In this document: piece after piece, positions 9,080 through 17,078 of the stretch | Position numbering within the stretch: the first letter of the stretch is position 1 | Layout: each line of letters opens with the position of its first letter | Program-made: the position numbers and the translations under genes | Origin: a virus | Virus record (IMG/VR): IMGVR_UViG_3300032326_000293 | Location: 1 to 41,983 of that record | Length of the DNA stretch: 41,983 nt | Strand: one strand, 5' to 3' | The notes under the pieces: model-generated | Databases searched by the model: none | Told to the model about the DNA's origin: nothing | Seen by the model: the letters and a program-made list of their open reading frames with translations, nothing else

Positions 9080-9829
9080 ATGGAAAACAACACAACACAA
9101 CGTTCTAAAGCCGCAAAAAACATTGAGCTGATGCTTGGTGGCGGCCTAGTAGATGTCGAATTAGACAAAGAACACTACGACCTGGCTATTGATAAAGCCA
9201 TTGGAAAATATCGCCAGCGATCAAGTAGGGCAGTAGAAGAAAGCTTCATGCTACTAAACCTAACAGCCGGTAATAGTTCATACACTCTCCCAGAAGAAGT
9301 AATTGACGTCAAAGTTGTTTATCGTGCCAGTGCGGGTGGTGTAGGTACTACTAGTACCGGCTTTGAACCATTTGAAGCCGCATACTTAAACATGTATATG
9401 CTCAATGCCGCACGTGGTCAGGGCTTGTTATCGTTTGAACTGTACATGGGACAACGTGAGCTAATGGGACGCATGTTTGGGGCGCATATCACATTCACAT
9501 GGAGTACAACCAGCAAGCAGTTGAATCTTCATAGAAATATCAAAGGCGAAGAATCAGTACTGCTACACACTTACAACTATCGCCCAGACGAGGCCTTGCT
9601 ACAAGACACCAGTTCGGGTCCTTGGATTAGAGACTATGCCACAGCTCAAGCCAAAATGATGCTGGGCCAAGCAAGATCTAAGTTTGCACAGCTAGCCGGA
9701 CCGCAAGGTGGTGTTACACTAAACGGTAACGACTTGATTACACAGGCTCAAGCCGAACTAGAAAAGTTAGAAGATGACTTAAAAACATTTGCTGATGGTG
9801 GTACTCCGCTAGGGTTTATTTTCGGATAA
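9080..9829 (+). CDS. gp13: Neck protein, gp13-like
   Basis: The 249-residue product has the features of T4-like gp13: an early VDVELDKEHYDLAIDKAI segment, YTLPEEVIDV, TGFEPFEAAYLN, HTYNYRPDEALLQD and a C-terminal AGPQGGVTLNG. gp13 forms the neck ring with gp14 after packaging. GGAG lies about ten bases before the ATG. Its stop overlaps the next start (TAATG). The match to cyanophage gp13 from memory is close across the whole length. Confidence 0.85.
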   Translation: MENNTTQRSKAAKNIELMLGGGLVDVELDKEHYDLAIDKAIGKYRQRSSRAVEESFMLLNLTAGNSSYTLPEEVIDVKVVYRASAGGVGTTSTGFEPFEAAYLNMYMLNAARGQGLLSFELYMGQRELMGRMFGAHITFTWSTTSKQLNLHRNIKGEESVLLHTYNYRPDEALLQDTSSGPWIRDYATAQAKMMLGQARSKFAQLAGPQGGVTLNGNDLITQAQAELEKLEDDLKTFADGGTPLGFIFG

Positions 9830-10455
9830 TGTCTAAGTACTCAACATTACTTTATAAGATATATCATTGGATTGCAATGATCCCGGGAAAAATCTCTTGG
9901 AGCAAAAAAACCTATATTACGGTAACTGATAAAGCTGAGCTTGCCAAAGTGCTGGCCAGCGGATATTATATTATCCTAACAGGAGAGAAGCATCACCTTA
10001 GTAGTATTGTAGTTTCGTTTTTGTCTTGGGTTAAAACTGGTGTATGGGCAAACTATACTCATGCACTAATGAACTGTGATAACATCACTGACCCAACAGA
10101 TACAGCCAGCTTTAAGTTTGTAGAAGCCACTGGGGTAGGGGTACACTATTCCACATTTGATCAAGTATTTGCTTGCGATTCAGTTTGCTTACTAACGCCA
10201 AATAATATTGATAATGCAGAGTGGACCAAAATTATTGATGCGCTATTAAAGCAACACGGTAAGCCGTACGATGACTTGTTTGACTTGTCTGATGACACGC
10301 ATGTAAGTTGCGTAGAGTTGGTTTTGAATGCATTAAGAGCAGTGAACTATGCAGAGGAATTTGCAGACTTACATAGGCTAATTGAACAAGAAAAGAACCT
10401 GGTACCACAGATGTACAGAACCTGTACTGACTTTATGGTAAAATACGAAAAGTAA
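9829..10455 (+). CDS. Putative permuted papain-fold (YiiX/NlpC-P60-like) protein
   Basis: The product has 208 residues. A His in YTHALM (H78) precedes a Cys in THVSCVELV (C161), with FVEATGVGV between and GKPYDDLFDL just before the Cys. This order (His before Cys) and these phrases fit the circularly permuted NlpC/P60 group typified by YiiX and YaeF. Members are amidase-, peptidase- or acyltransferase-like. Possible roles are cell-wall hydrolysis or virion assembly. There is no signal peptide, but the first 25 residues are hydrophobic and aromatic. It is coupled to gp13. Confidence 0.6.
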   Translation: MSKYSTLLYKIYHWIAMIPGKISWSKKTYITVTDKAELAKVLASGYYIILTGEKHHLSSIVVSFLSWVKTGVWANYTHALMNCDNITDPTDTASFKFVEATGVGVHYSTFDQVFACDSVCLLTPNNIDNAEWTKIIDALLKQHGKPYDDLFDLSDDTHVSCVELVLNALRAVNYAEEFADLHRLIEQEKNLVPQMYRTCTDFMVKYEK

Positions 10456-10460
10456 AACTC

Positions 10461-10489
10461 TTGATTTTTGTTTGTAAATGTGTTAGTAT
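10461..10489 (+). promoter_or_regulatory. Sigma70-type promoter for gp1
   Basis: TTGATT (10461-10466) and TAGTAT (10484-10489) are spaced by 17 bases. The -10 element ends six bases before the ATG at 10495, so the predicted mRNA begins at or next to the start codon. Confidence 0.7.
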
Positions 10490-10494
10490 TACAC

Positions 10495-11118
10495 ATGACT
10501 AAACAAATTATTGGCATCTGCGGTTTTATTGGTTCCGGCAAAGACACCGCCGCAGATTACCTGGTTAACTTCCATGAGTTCCGCAGAGACTCATTTGCCG
10601 CTACCCTTAAAGATGCAGTTGCAGCCGTATTTGGTTGGGACCGCGAACTACTTGAAGGGCGTACAAAACAAGCTCGCGAATGGCGCGAACAAGTAGACAC
10701 CTGGTGGGCTGAACGTTTAAAAATGCCCGAACTTACTCCACGCCTAGTACTACAGCTTTGGGGTACTGAAGTTTGCCGTCGTAGCTTTCATGACGACATT
10801 TGGATTGCTAGTTTAGAATCACGCCTTCGTAACAGCCAAGACAGTATTGTTATCAGTGATTGTCGTTTCCCAAATGAAATTAAAGCCATTAAACAAGCAG
10901 GTGGGAAAGTTATTTGGGTGCAACGTGGCGAACTACCAAGTTGGCATATCATGGCAGGCAAAGCCAACAATGGAGATGCATTTGCCGCAGAAAAACTCAA
11001 GAGTCTTGGCGTTCATGCCAGCGAAACAGCATGGGTTGGCACTGATTTTGACTATATAGTAGATAACAACGGTACAGTAGACGAGTTATACAATCGTATT
11101 GCATTGATTGTCCAGTAA
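10495..11118 (+). CDS. gp1: Deoxynucleoside monophosphate kinase, gp1-like
   Basis: The 207-residue product has a P-loop at residues 10-18 (GFIGSGKDT) right after a beta strand. WGTEVCRRSFHDDIW and ISDCRFPNE follow, as in T4 gp1 dNMP kinase. The enzyme phosphorylates dTMP, dGMP and modified dCMP for phage DNA synthesis. The frame stays open upstream to a TTG at 10468, but ATG 10495 is chosen because the conserved strand starts there and the promoter -10 ends just before it. No ribosome site is present, consistent with a leaderless mRNA. Confidence 0.9.
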   Translation: MTKQIIGICGFIGSGKDTAADYLVNFHEFRRDSFAATLKDAVAAVFGWDRELLEGRTKQAREWREQVDTWWAERLKMPELTPRLVLQLWGTEVCRRSFHDDIWIASLESRLRNSQDSIVISDCRFPNEIKAIKQAGGKVIWVQRGELPSWHIMAGKANNGDAFAAEKLKSLGVHASETAWVGTDFDYIVDNNGTVDELYNRIALIVQ

Positions 11119-11139
11119 ATTGTAAAATCACATTTACCG

Positions 11140-11175
11140 GTAAATAGAGCCAAATTTAGCACTTTGCGCTAAATA
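11140..11175 (+). promoter_or_regulatory. Two late promoter motifs before the sheath gene
   Basis: GTAAATA (11140-11146) and CTAAATA (11169-11175) lie in tandem before gp18. The second predicts a start near 11181 and a leader of about 39 bases containing ACGGAG. Two motifs may support the high output needed for sheath protein. Confidence 0.6.
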
Positions 11176-11219
11176 TCTTCGTAGAGGGTATGATCCCTTA
11201 GATTACGGAGATATACAAA

Positions 11220-13610
11220 ATGGCCCAATTAAGTTCCCCAGGTGTAAGCGTTTCGATTATTGACGAAAGCGCCTACGCATCTGCAGGCACCGGTACAGTT
11301 CCAGTTATTGTTTTAGCAACACGTTCAAATAAAACGTCACCTGATGGGTCTGTTGCACAATACACAACTGCGCCTTTTGCTAAGAAACCACTTATTGTTA
11401 CAAGCCAACGCGAGTTGGTACAATTATATGGTGAACCAAGTTTCACTATTGTTGACGGTACACCAGTACACGGTCACGAATTAAACGAATACGGCTTGTT
11501 GGCCGCTTATTACTACCTAGGTATTGCTAACCGTGCTGTTCTAGTACGTGCAGACTTAAACATGGAAGAATTAGAGCCACAAGCAGAAGCACCAACAGGC
11601 CCAGCAACAAACGGCCAATACTGGTTAGACACTGGTACAAGCTCATGGGGCTTGTTTGAAGGCAACGGTTCTACTTGGGTAGCCAAATCAGTTTATGTTA
11701 CAGATGGCGAACCAGGTGCAGGTGAAGGTAATACAGGCGATTACGCATTAGATGCAAGTGCCACAGTAAAGACTTTCTATAAGAAAGTTGCTAACGGTAA
11801 TGGCGCACAATGGGTTCCAGTAACATCAGGCAATTTGAGCACAACAGTTACAGTGGCTCCGCACTACCAAGTTCCAACTCCAACATTGGGTGCAGTTTGG
11901 TTCAAGACAACAAGTCCAAATTCTGGCTTCTCTTTAAAAGTTAAAAAGTACAATGCTACTACACAAAGCTGGACAGCACAAACAATTGGCGCAGGCAACG
12001 TTGACCAATTAGTTGGTTACGCAGACAATGCCGCTGCCACTACAGCATTTGGTTCAAAGTTAGCAACCAACAGCATTTATATTCAGTTTGCAACATCAAA
12101 CGAAGCCAAGTTTGAAATCAAGCGTTTCAATGGTTCTGCTTGGGCTACTCCAGCAGTTAGCGCATCTACTACAGCCCCAACTGGTGCTTTACCAGACGGC
12201 AAATTATGGTATGACGCAGGTAGCATGGTTGACGTTTATGTTAAGACTACCGTTGATGATGAACCAGTTTGGAAGCCAGCTTCTCAGATTGATGTCAACA
12301 CTGTTGAACCAACTAATCCTAACTTTGGTGATGTATGGGTTGACACAAATGACATGGCCAACTATCCATTACTAAAAGTATGGGACGGCAGCTCATGGGT
12401 ATCTAAAGACAACGCAGATCAAACAACACAAGATGGCGTATTGTTTGCAGACTTAACATCTGAAGCTGGCGACACACGCGGTTTATTTGACAGCGCATTG
12501 GCCATGGACGATCAGGCTCCTAACCCAGCTTACTACCCAGAAGGCATGTTGTTATGGAACAGCGCAGTAAGTTCTGGCAACGTTAAGGCATGGAATGCCA
12601 CAGAAGGTTTCTGGCAAACAGAATCTGGCAACGTTGACAGTGGCCCTAAAGCAGGTGCTCCATACATGTTTGACAAAGCTCAGCGTCGTGTAGTTGTAAA
12701 GCGTTTACAAGCCGCATTGGCAGGTAACGAAGAACTACGTGCAGAGACATTGACTTTCAACGTTATTGCTACACCAGGTTATGTTGAGTGTATCGATGAA
12801 ATGGTTACATTGAACTTAGACCGTAAAGAAACAGCATTCGTTATTGCTGACACACCATTAAAGTTAAGCAACAAGATTACTGATGTTGTTAACTGGTCTT
12901 TAGGTACAGCAGCCGGCACAAACGGTGCTGATGGCTTGGTTACACGCAGTGGTAGCGCCGCAATTTATTACCCAAGTGGTTTATCGACAGACTTGAGCGG
13001 TAATGATGTTGCAGTTCCAGCAAGTCACTCAGTTCTACGTGGCATTGCATACAACGACCAAATTGCTTATCCATGGTTCGCTCCAGCAGGTTTGATTCGT
13101 GGTGCTCTAAGTGGTATCAGCAACCTAGGTGTTGTTAATGCTGAAAACGAATTCGTACCAGTTGCATTGAACCAAGGTTCACGTGATGCATTATATGAAA
13201 AGAATGTTAACCCATTGGTCAACTTCCCAGGCCAAGGCTTGTACATTTGGGGTCAGAAAACATTGTACCCAACAAACTCTGCATTAGACCGCGTAAACGT
13301 TGGCCGCTTGTTAGCTTACTTGCGTGAGCGTTTTGAAGTTATTGCTCGTCCATTCATCTTTGAACCAAACGATCAGCGTACACGTAATCGCATCTTAGGT
13401 GTATTCAATGCATTCTTGGCTGACATGTTTACTAAACGTGCAGTATATGACTTCTTAGTAGTTTGTGATGATACAAACAACACTCCTGCTCGAATTGATA
13501 GAAACGAGTTGTACATTGACGTGGCCATTGAGCCAGTTAAGGCAGCTGAATTTATCTATATCCCAGTTCGTGTTGTAAACACTGGCGCGATTGCCAATGG
13601 TACACGCTAA
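11220..13610 (+). CDS. gp18: Tail sheath protein, gp18-like, with inserted modules
   Basis: The 796-residue product starts LSSPGVSVSIIDES, the usual sheath opening. It ends with sheath signatures YIWGQKTLYP, NVGRLLAYLRERFE and FEPNDQRTRNRI. gp18 forms the contractile sheath. T4 gp18 has 659 residues; here an insertion at about residues 125-435 repeats a short pattern: Gly, Trp, Asp/Lys-Thr, then a hydrophobic strand and Ser-x-Trp-Val (for example QYWLDTG, VWFKTT, LWYDAG, DVWVDT, each followed by a SSWV or similar). These are probably surface-exposed decorations. A strong ACGGAG precedes the ATG. Confidence 0.95.
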   Translation: MAQLSSPGVSVSIIDESAYASAGTGTVPVIVLATRSNKTSPDGSVAQYTTAPFAKKPLIVTSQRELVQLYGEPSFTIVDGTPVHGHELNEYGLLAAYYYLGIANRAVLVRADLNMEELEPQAEAPTGPATNGQYWLDTGTSSWGLFEGNGSTWVAKSVYVTDGEPGAGEGNTGDYALDASATVKTFYKKVANGNGAQWVPVTSGNLSTTVTVAPHYQVPTPTLGAVWFKTTSPNSGFSLKVKKYNATTQSWTAQTIGAGNVDQLVGYADNAAATTAFGSKLATNSIYIQFATSNEAKFEIKRFNGSAWATPAVSASTTAPTGALPDGKLWYDAGSMVDVYVKTTVDDEPVWKPASQIDVNTVEPTNPNFGDVWVDTNDMANYPLLKVWDGSSWVSKDNADQTTQDGVLFADLTSEAGDTRGLFDSALAMDDQAPNPAYYPEGMLLWNSAVSSGNVKAWNATEGFWQTESGNVDSGPKAGAPYMFDKAQRRVVVKRLQAALAGNEELRAETLTFNVIATPGYVECIDEMVTLNLDRKETAFVIADTPLKLSNKITDVVNWSLGTAAGTNGADGLVTRSGSAAIYYPSGLSTDLSGNDVAVPASHSVLRGIAYNDQIAYPWFAPAGLIRGALSGISNLGVVNAENEFVPVALNQGSRDALYEKNVNPLVNFPGQGLYIWGQKTLYPTNSALDRVNVGRLLAYLRERFEVIARPFIFEPNDQRTRNRILGVFNAFLADMFTKRAVYDFLVVCDDTNNTPARIDRNELYIDVAIEPVKAAEFIYIPVRVVNTGAIANGTR

Positions 13611-13613
13611 ATA
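13607..13613 (+). promoter_or_regulatory. Late promoter (CTAAATA) for gp19
   Basis: The TAA within the motif is the gp18 stop codon. The predicted start is 13619, giving a 17-base leader with CAGGAGA. Confidence 0.65.
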
Positions 13614-13635
13614 ACACTAACAGGAGACACATAAA

Positions 13636-14241
13636 ATGGCAGTCAATTTAGACAAATTTAACGTAGACGGAGGTAGCTCAGGCGTACTAGTACAGCCTAA
13701 GTTATCATATCGTTTCCGTGTGTTATTAAACGAATTCGGCGCAGGTGAAAACTTAGAGCTAACAAGTCAAGTTGTTAGCGTAAGTCGTCCTAGTTTGACA
13801 CATGACGATGTAATCGTAGATGTTTACAATTCACGCATCAACTTAGCTGGCAAGCACACATGGGATGCTGTTACACTAACAGTACGTGATGACGTAACAG
13901 GTTTAGTAGCACGAGCAATTGCCGCCCAGTTGCAAAAGCAAATGGACCACACTAACCAGTCTGGCATCAAAGCCGCTGGTGGTTACAAGTTTGGTATGTC
14001 AATTCAAAACTTAGACGGTTCACAACCAGCTGAGATTTTAGATTCATGGCAGTTAGCAGGTTGCTACATCCAAAACGTAAACTACGGTGAAAACAACTAT
14101 GCAACAAGCGATCCGTTACAGATTACTATTGCTATCAAGTATGACAATGCTAACCATAACATTGGTGGCACTGACGCACTTGAAGGCGGCGGCGGCGATA
14201 ACGGCATTGATGTTACATCAGCTGGTAGCGCACCAGAGTAA
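13636..14241 (+). CDS. gp19: Tail tube protein, gp19-like
   Basis: The 201-residue product has the tube-protein pattern: YRFRVLLNEFG near residue 25, VSVSRPSL near 50, a DVYNSRI strand, and the C-terminal YATSDPLQITIAIKY. gp19 hexamers stack to form the inner tube through which DNA passes. T4 gp19 has 163 residues; this one has a Gly-rich C-terminal tail (EGGGGDNG). Strong CAGGAGA and its own late promoter fit a very abundant protein. It directly follows the sheath, as in T4. Confidence 0.9.
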   Translation: MAVNLDKFNVDGGSSGVLVQPKLSYRFRVLLNEFGAGENLELTSQVVSVSRPSLTHDDVIVDVYNSRINLAGKHTWDAVTLTVRDDVTGLVARAIAAQLQKQMDHTNQSGIKAAGGYKFGMSIQNLDGSQPAEILDSWQLAGCYIQNVNYGENNYATSDPLQITIAIKYDNANHNIGGTDALEGGGGDNGIDVTSAGSAPE

Positions 14242-14273
14242 TAGTGTACGTTAATACAAAGTGATAAGTAAGT

Positions 14274-14291
14274 GTAAGCAGAAATGCTTGC
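14274..14291 (+). other. GAAA-tetraloop hairpin 1 upstream of the second tube gene
   Basis: GTAAGCA (14274-14280) pairs with TGCTTGC (14285-14291) around a GAAA tetraloop. No T run follows, so it is not a standard terminator. AAGGAG lies seven bases downstream, between this hairpin and the next. Confidence 0.6.
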
Positions 14292-14307
14292 CCTTACAAG
14301 GAGAAAG

Positions 14308-14332
14308 AAAAGGGCGAGAAATCGCCCTTTTT
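14308..14332 (+). terminator. Terminator-like hairpin with GAAA loop before the second tube gene
   Basis: AAAAGGGCGA (14308-14317) pairs with TCGCCCTTTT (14322-14331) around GAAA, followed by T. It looks like a rho-independent terminator for gp19. However, the next ATG is only 11 bases later, no promoter is seen between, and AAGGAG (14298-14303) lies before the stem. The hairpin may instead bring that ribosome site to an effective distance of about 15 bases. Confidence 0.75.
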
Positions 14333-14342
14333 CATTGAATAC

Positions 14343-15794
14343 ATGGCATTTACAAACTTAGCAACGAAACTAATTCTCAATGGTATGCAGGTCAATTCTG
14401 GCCCGCTTGGTAACGGGTTTCCATATTTAAAATTTGCCTGGGAAGTGGAATTATCACTAGGCGCTGGCGGCGAAGCCAAGAGCTTGTCATCTACAGGGCC
14501 GTTAGTGGCCAAGTCCTGTGAACTTCCACGATTCTCAGTCGAAACACAAGTTGTAAATGTATACAATCACAAGACTATAGTTCAGACAAAAATGAACTAT
14601 GAACCAATTACAATGACTTTTTATGATCAGACCAATAATGTCGCAGAAAGTCTAATATGGGGTTTTGTTAAAGGACAATTTGATCCAAGTGATGCAAGTA
14701 AAAAGCCCAGTATTGAGGCACTGACAGTAAAAATTACAATGAAAAATTTAGGTGGCGATGGTCCCGACAAAGTATACACATTGAAAAATGCCTTTATTGT
14801 TGATGCACAACATGACACCCTGGACTATTCTACTAGCGACCCAGTGGTCTGGACAATTACGCTACGCTACGAAGATTTAGATACAGCAGAGTTTTCAGGC
14901 AAAACACCCGGCGATGGTGGTGCTGGAATTAAGGCATTGCCCAAGCCACCTAGCAAGCCATCAGTGGTCAACGTGCCAGTCACCAAGCCACCTAAAGCAG
15001 ATGCAAAAGTTGAAGCAGAAACTCTTGGCCCTAATAAGTGGAGAGAGGCCGGCGGGGAAGACAACGGACCGCTTGGTGCCGCTTGGGGTAATCCAAATTT
15101 GACAAAGCAATCTGCACGCCATAGAAATAAAACACAAACAGCACCAGCGGGCAATACACCTTTCCCAGCTGCTGAAAAAACTAGATATGCATCCACTGCT
15201 GAATACGACAAAGAAATTGCTAGATTCAGCAGAGGCAGTGATCCTACATTGCCACCTAATGCTAGATACATTGAAACACTACGACGTGAAAGAGCAATAG
15301 TAGCAGACAACCAGTCCAATGCAGAAACTGCTCGTTTGGCTCGTGCTGGTACAGCTAACCCTAGCACTGGAACAGCAACTCCAGCAACAAACAACAAAAC
15401 ACAAGATATACCACCAAAGACTCCAGAACAAGTACAACGTCAAAAACCACTAAGCGCCGCCAATCAAGAATTTATAAAACAAGAAGCGGCCTATGTCAAA
15501 GACGATCGTGGTATGAATCCTGAGTTCAAGAAAGCATACTTGGCAGAGTTAGAAAAAAATCCACCTCTTACTAATTCAGCTCAGTCACAACAAACTGCTA
15601 GACAAATAGCTGAATTAAAAGCATTACGTACTGCACCAAGATACGCAACATCAGTACGTACACAAAATGCCGACGGCTCGTTTACTGATCGAGCAGTGCC
15701 ACAAAGTGTAAACAACAATCCATCTGCTGCCGGCAGCCAGGCAAACAAAGAACAGCAGTATGTTAAGAAAACTACTAGACCGACTGATTATTAA
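14343..15794 (+). CDS. Second tail-tube-fold protein with long disordered C-terminus
   Basis: The product has 483 residues. Residues 1-185 have the gp19 pattern: LPRFSVETQVVNVYN, PITMTFYD, VKITMKNLGG and DYSTSDPVVWTITLRYEDL, the last close to YATSDPLQITIAIKY in gp19. It is therefore a tube paralogue and may be the baseplate tube initiator (T4 gp54 or gp48 role) or a tail terminator. The remaining 300 residues are rich in Pro, Ala, Asn, Thr and Gln and are probably disordered; no domain is recognised. No ribosome site lies directly before the ATG, only AAGGAG beyond a hairpin. Confidence 0.7.
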   Translation: MAFTNLATKLILNGMQVNSGPLGNGFPYLKFAWEVELSLGAGGEAKSLSSTGPLVAKSCELPRFSVETQVVNVYNHKTIVQTKMNYEPITMTFYDQTNNVAESLIWGFVKGQFDPSDASKKPSIEALTVKITMKNLGGDGPDKVYTLKNAFIVDAQHDTLDYSTSDPVVWTITLRYEDLDTAEFSGKTPGDGGAGIKALPKPPSKPSVVNVPVTKPPKADAKVEAETLGPNKWREAGGEDNGPLGAAWGNPNLTKQSARHRNKTQTAPAGNTPFPAAEKTRYASTAEYDKEIARFSRGSDPTLPPNARYIETLRRERAIVADNQSNAETARLARAGTANPSTGTATPATNNKTQDIPPKTPEQVQRQKPLSAANQEFIKQEAAYVKDDRGMNPEFKKAYLAELEKNPPLTNSAQSQQTARQIAELKALRTAPRYATSVRTQNADGSFTDRAVPQSVNNNPSAAGSQANKEQQYVKKTTRPTDY

Positions 15795-15796
15795 TT

Positions 15797-16087
15797 ATGA
15801 TGACATACAAAGTAATACCGCAAGTTGAATTTGATCGCGCAGTGCAACAGGTACTAAGTTTAGGACTTGCCCGCACCCCAGCAGAGCAAATTGTCATGGC
15901 ATTATGGAAGGCCAGCATTGACTTGGATTTAAGTTTCAAAGTTCTAATAGAAAAGGCAGTTTCTAAAGGCACACTTGATGTTGATCAGTCAGTGCTTGAT
16001 CATATCAACAAGAGCTTGCCTGACACTATTCGATACACAAAGAAAACAGCAGTAGCAGTTTCATCAATAGCACAACGCGAACTATAA
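15797..16087 (+). CDS. Small conserved-type hypothetical protein
   Basis: The 96-residue product is mostly helical, with LARTPAEQIVMALWKASIDL near residues 24-43. It starts two bases after the tube paralogue stop without a clear ribosome site, so re-initiation is likely. Its stop overlaps the gp4 start (TAATG). Its place between tail tube and head completion suggests a virion assembly role. The family is not recognised. Confidence 0.7.
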   Translation: MMTYKVIPQVEFDRAVQQVLSLGLARTPAEQIVMALWKASIDLDLSFKVLIEKAVSKGTLDVDQSVLDHINKSLPDTIRYTKKTAVAVSSIAQREL

Positions 16088-16536
16088 TGGCAAACAACTA
16101 TTCACAAGGGTTCTATACCATTTTGAATCCTGAGAAATATGTAGGCAAAGGCACTCCTAAATATCGCAGTGGTTGGGAATTGACCTTTATGCGATTTTGC
16201 GATAATCACCCCAGTGTAGTGTCGTGGGCAAGCGAAGCAGTTCGTATACCTTACAAGAATCCTTTTACTGGCCGTGACACATTCTATGTGCCAGACTTTT
16301 TAGTTACATATCAAATCAATGGGGTCAACCGCGCCGAACTCATTGAAATTAAACCCAAAGCACAAGCAGTCATGGAACTGGCCCGCAGCCAACAAGAAAA
16401 GATGGCAGTAGCACTCAACATGTGCAAGTGGCAAGCCGCACAAATTTGGTGCAAACGCATGGGCGCCCACTTTCGTATTCTAACGGAAGAAGATATCTAC
16501 AATAACGCCAATCCAACACGCAAACGCCGCAAATAA
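16087..16536 (+). CDS. gp4: Head completion protein, gp4-like nuclease fold
   Basis: The 149-residue product has the T4 gp4 layout: QGFYTILNPEKYVG near the start, YRSGWELTFMRFCDN, then VPDFLVTY and LIEIKPK. The pattern E31, D70, E87-I-K89 is that of a TnsA/PD-(D/E)xK endonuclease fold. T4 gp4 (150 residues) acts after packaging to make heads competent for tail joining. The Arg/Lys-rich end (RKRRK) may touch DNA. It is coupled to the gene before it. Confidence 0.85.
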   Translation: MANNYSQGFYTILNPEKYVGKGTPKYRSGWELTFMRFCDNHPSVVSWASEAVRIPYKNPFTGRDTFYVPDFLVTYQINGVNRAELIEIKPKAQAVMELARSQQEKMAVALNMCKWQAAQIWCKRMGAHFRILTEEDIYNNANPTRKRRK

Positions 16537-16551
16537 GTCATAAGTAAGTAC

Positions 16552-17058
16552 ATGACTAAGAAATTAGAAGAAGTATTTGGTTTCCCGCCTATTGAGGAAG
16601 CAACTGCTTCAGACCATACACAACCAGAAGTTTCTGAAGAAATTCAGCAACAGCTTGATGTAGCTACTGCTACTATTGACATGGCAAACCGTGTTGATAT
16701 TGCATTGCCCACTGTAACAGACATGGCAAGTGCAGAGCGTGAACTAGACAAGTTAGCAAACACCGCGCAAGAACAAAGCGAGCGTTTGATGGATTTGGGA
16801 TTTAATGTAGACGATAGAAATGCAGGCAAGATTTTTGAAGTTGCTGCCCAACTGTTAAAAACAGCAGTTGATGCTAAAACAGCCAAGATAGACAAAAAGC
16901 TAAAAATGGTTGAATTGCAATTGCGTAAAGCACGTATGGATCGAGAGGAAAAGAACTCAGATTCTGGCAATGTGTTGGACGCAACCGAAGGCGGATTAAC
17001 AGGAAATCGCAATGATATCGTGCAAGCAATCCTAAAGAGCGTTGGTCATAATAAATAG
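16552..17058 (+). CDS. gp16: Small terminase subunit, gp16-like
   Basis: The 168-residue product has an acidic, flexible N-terminus (about residues 1-45). A central helical pair follows (DMASAERELDKLA, and KIFEVAAQLLKTAVDAKTAKID at about 102-123). T4 gp16 has the same layout with a central coiled-coil that makes 11-fold rings. It binds DNA and regulates gp17 ATPase and nuclease. It lies after gp4 and two genes before gp17, which supports the assignment. Sequence identity to T4 is low, so the call rests partly on order. Confidence 0.7.
   Translation: MTKKLEEVFGFPPIEEATASDHTQPEVSEEIQQQLDVATATIDMANRVDIALPTVTDMASAERELDKLANTAQEQSERLMDLGFNVDDRNAGKIFEVAAQLLKTAVDAKTAKIDKKLKMVELQLRKARMDREEKNSDSGNVLDATEGGLTGNRNDIVQAILKSVGHNK
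17051..17057 (+). promoter_or_regulatory. Late promoter (ATAAATA) before the gene at 17079
   Basis: ATAAATA is close to T4 TATAAATA. It overlaps the gp16 stop TAG. The predicted start at 17063 gives a 16-base leader with GAGAGG. Confidence 0.5.
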
Positions 17059-17078
17059 TCTTATGAGAGGATTTAATT

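Noticed and set aside
10468-10494. TTG or GTG starts upstream of gp1 giving a longer protein
   Set aside because: They lie within or before the promoter elements, lack a ribosome site and add residues outside the kinase fold.
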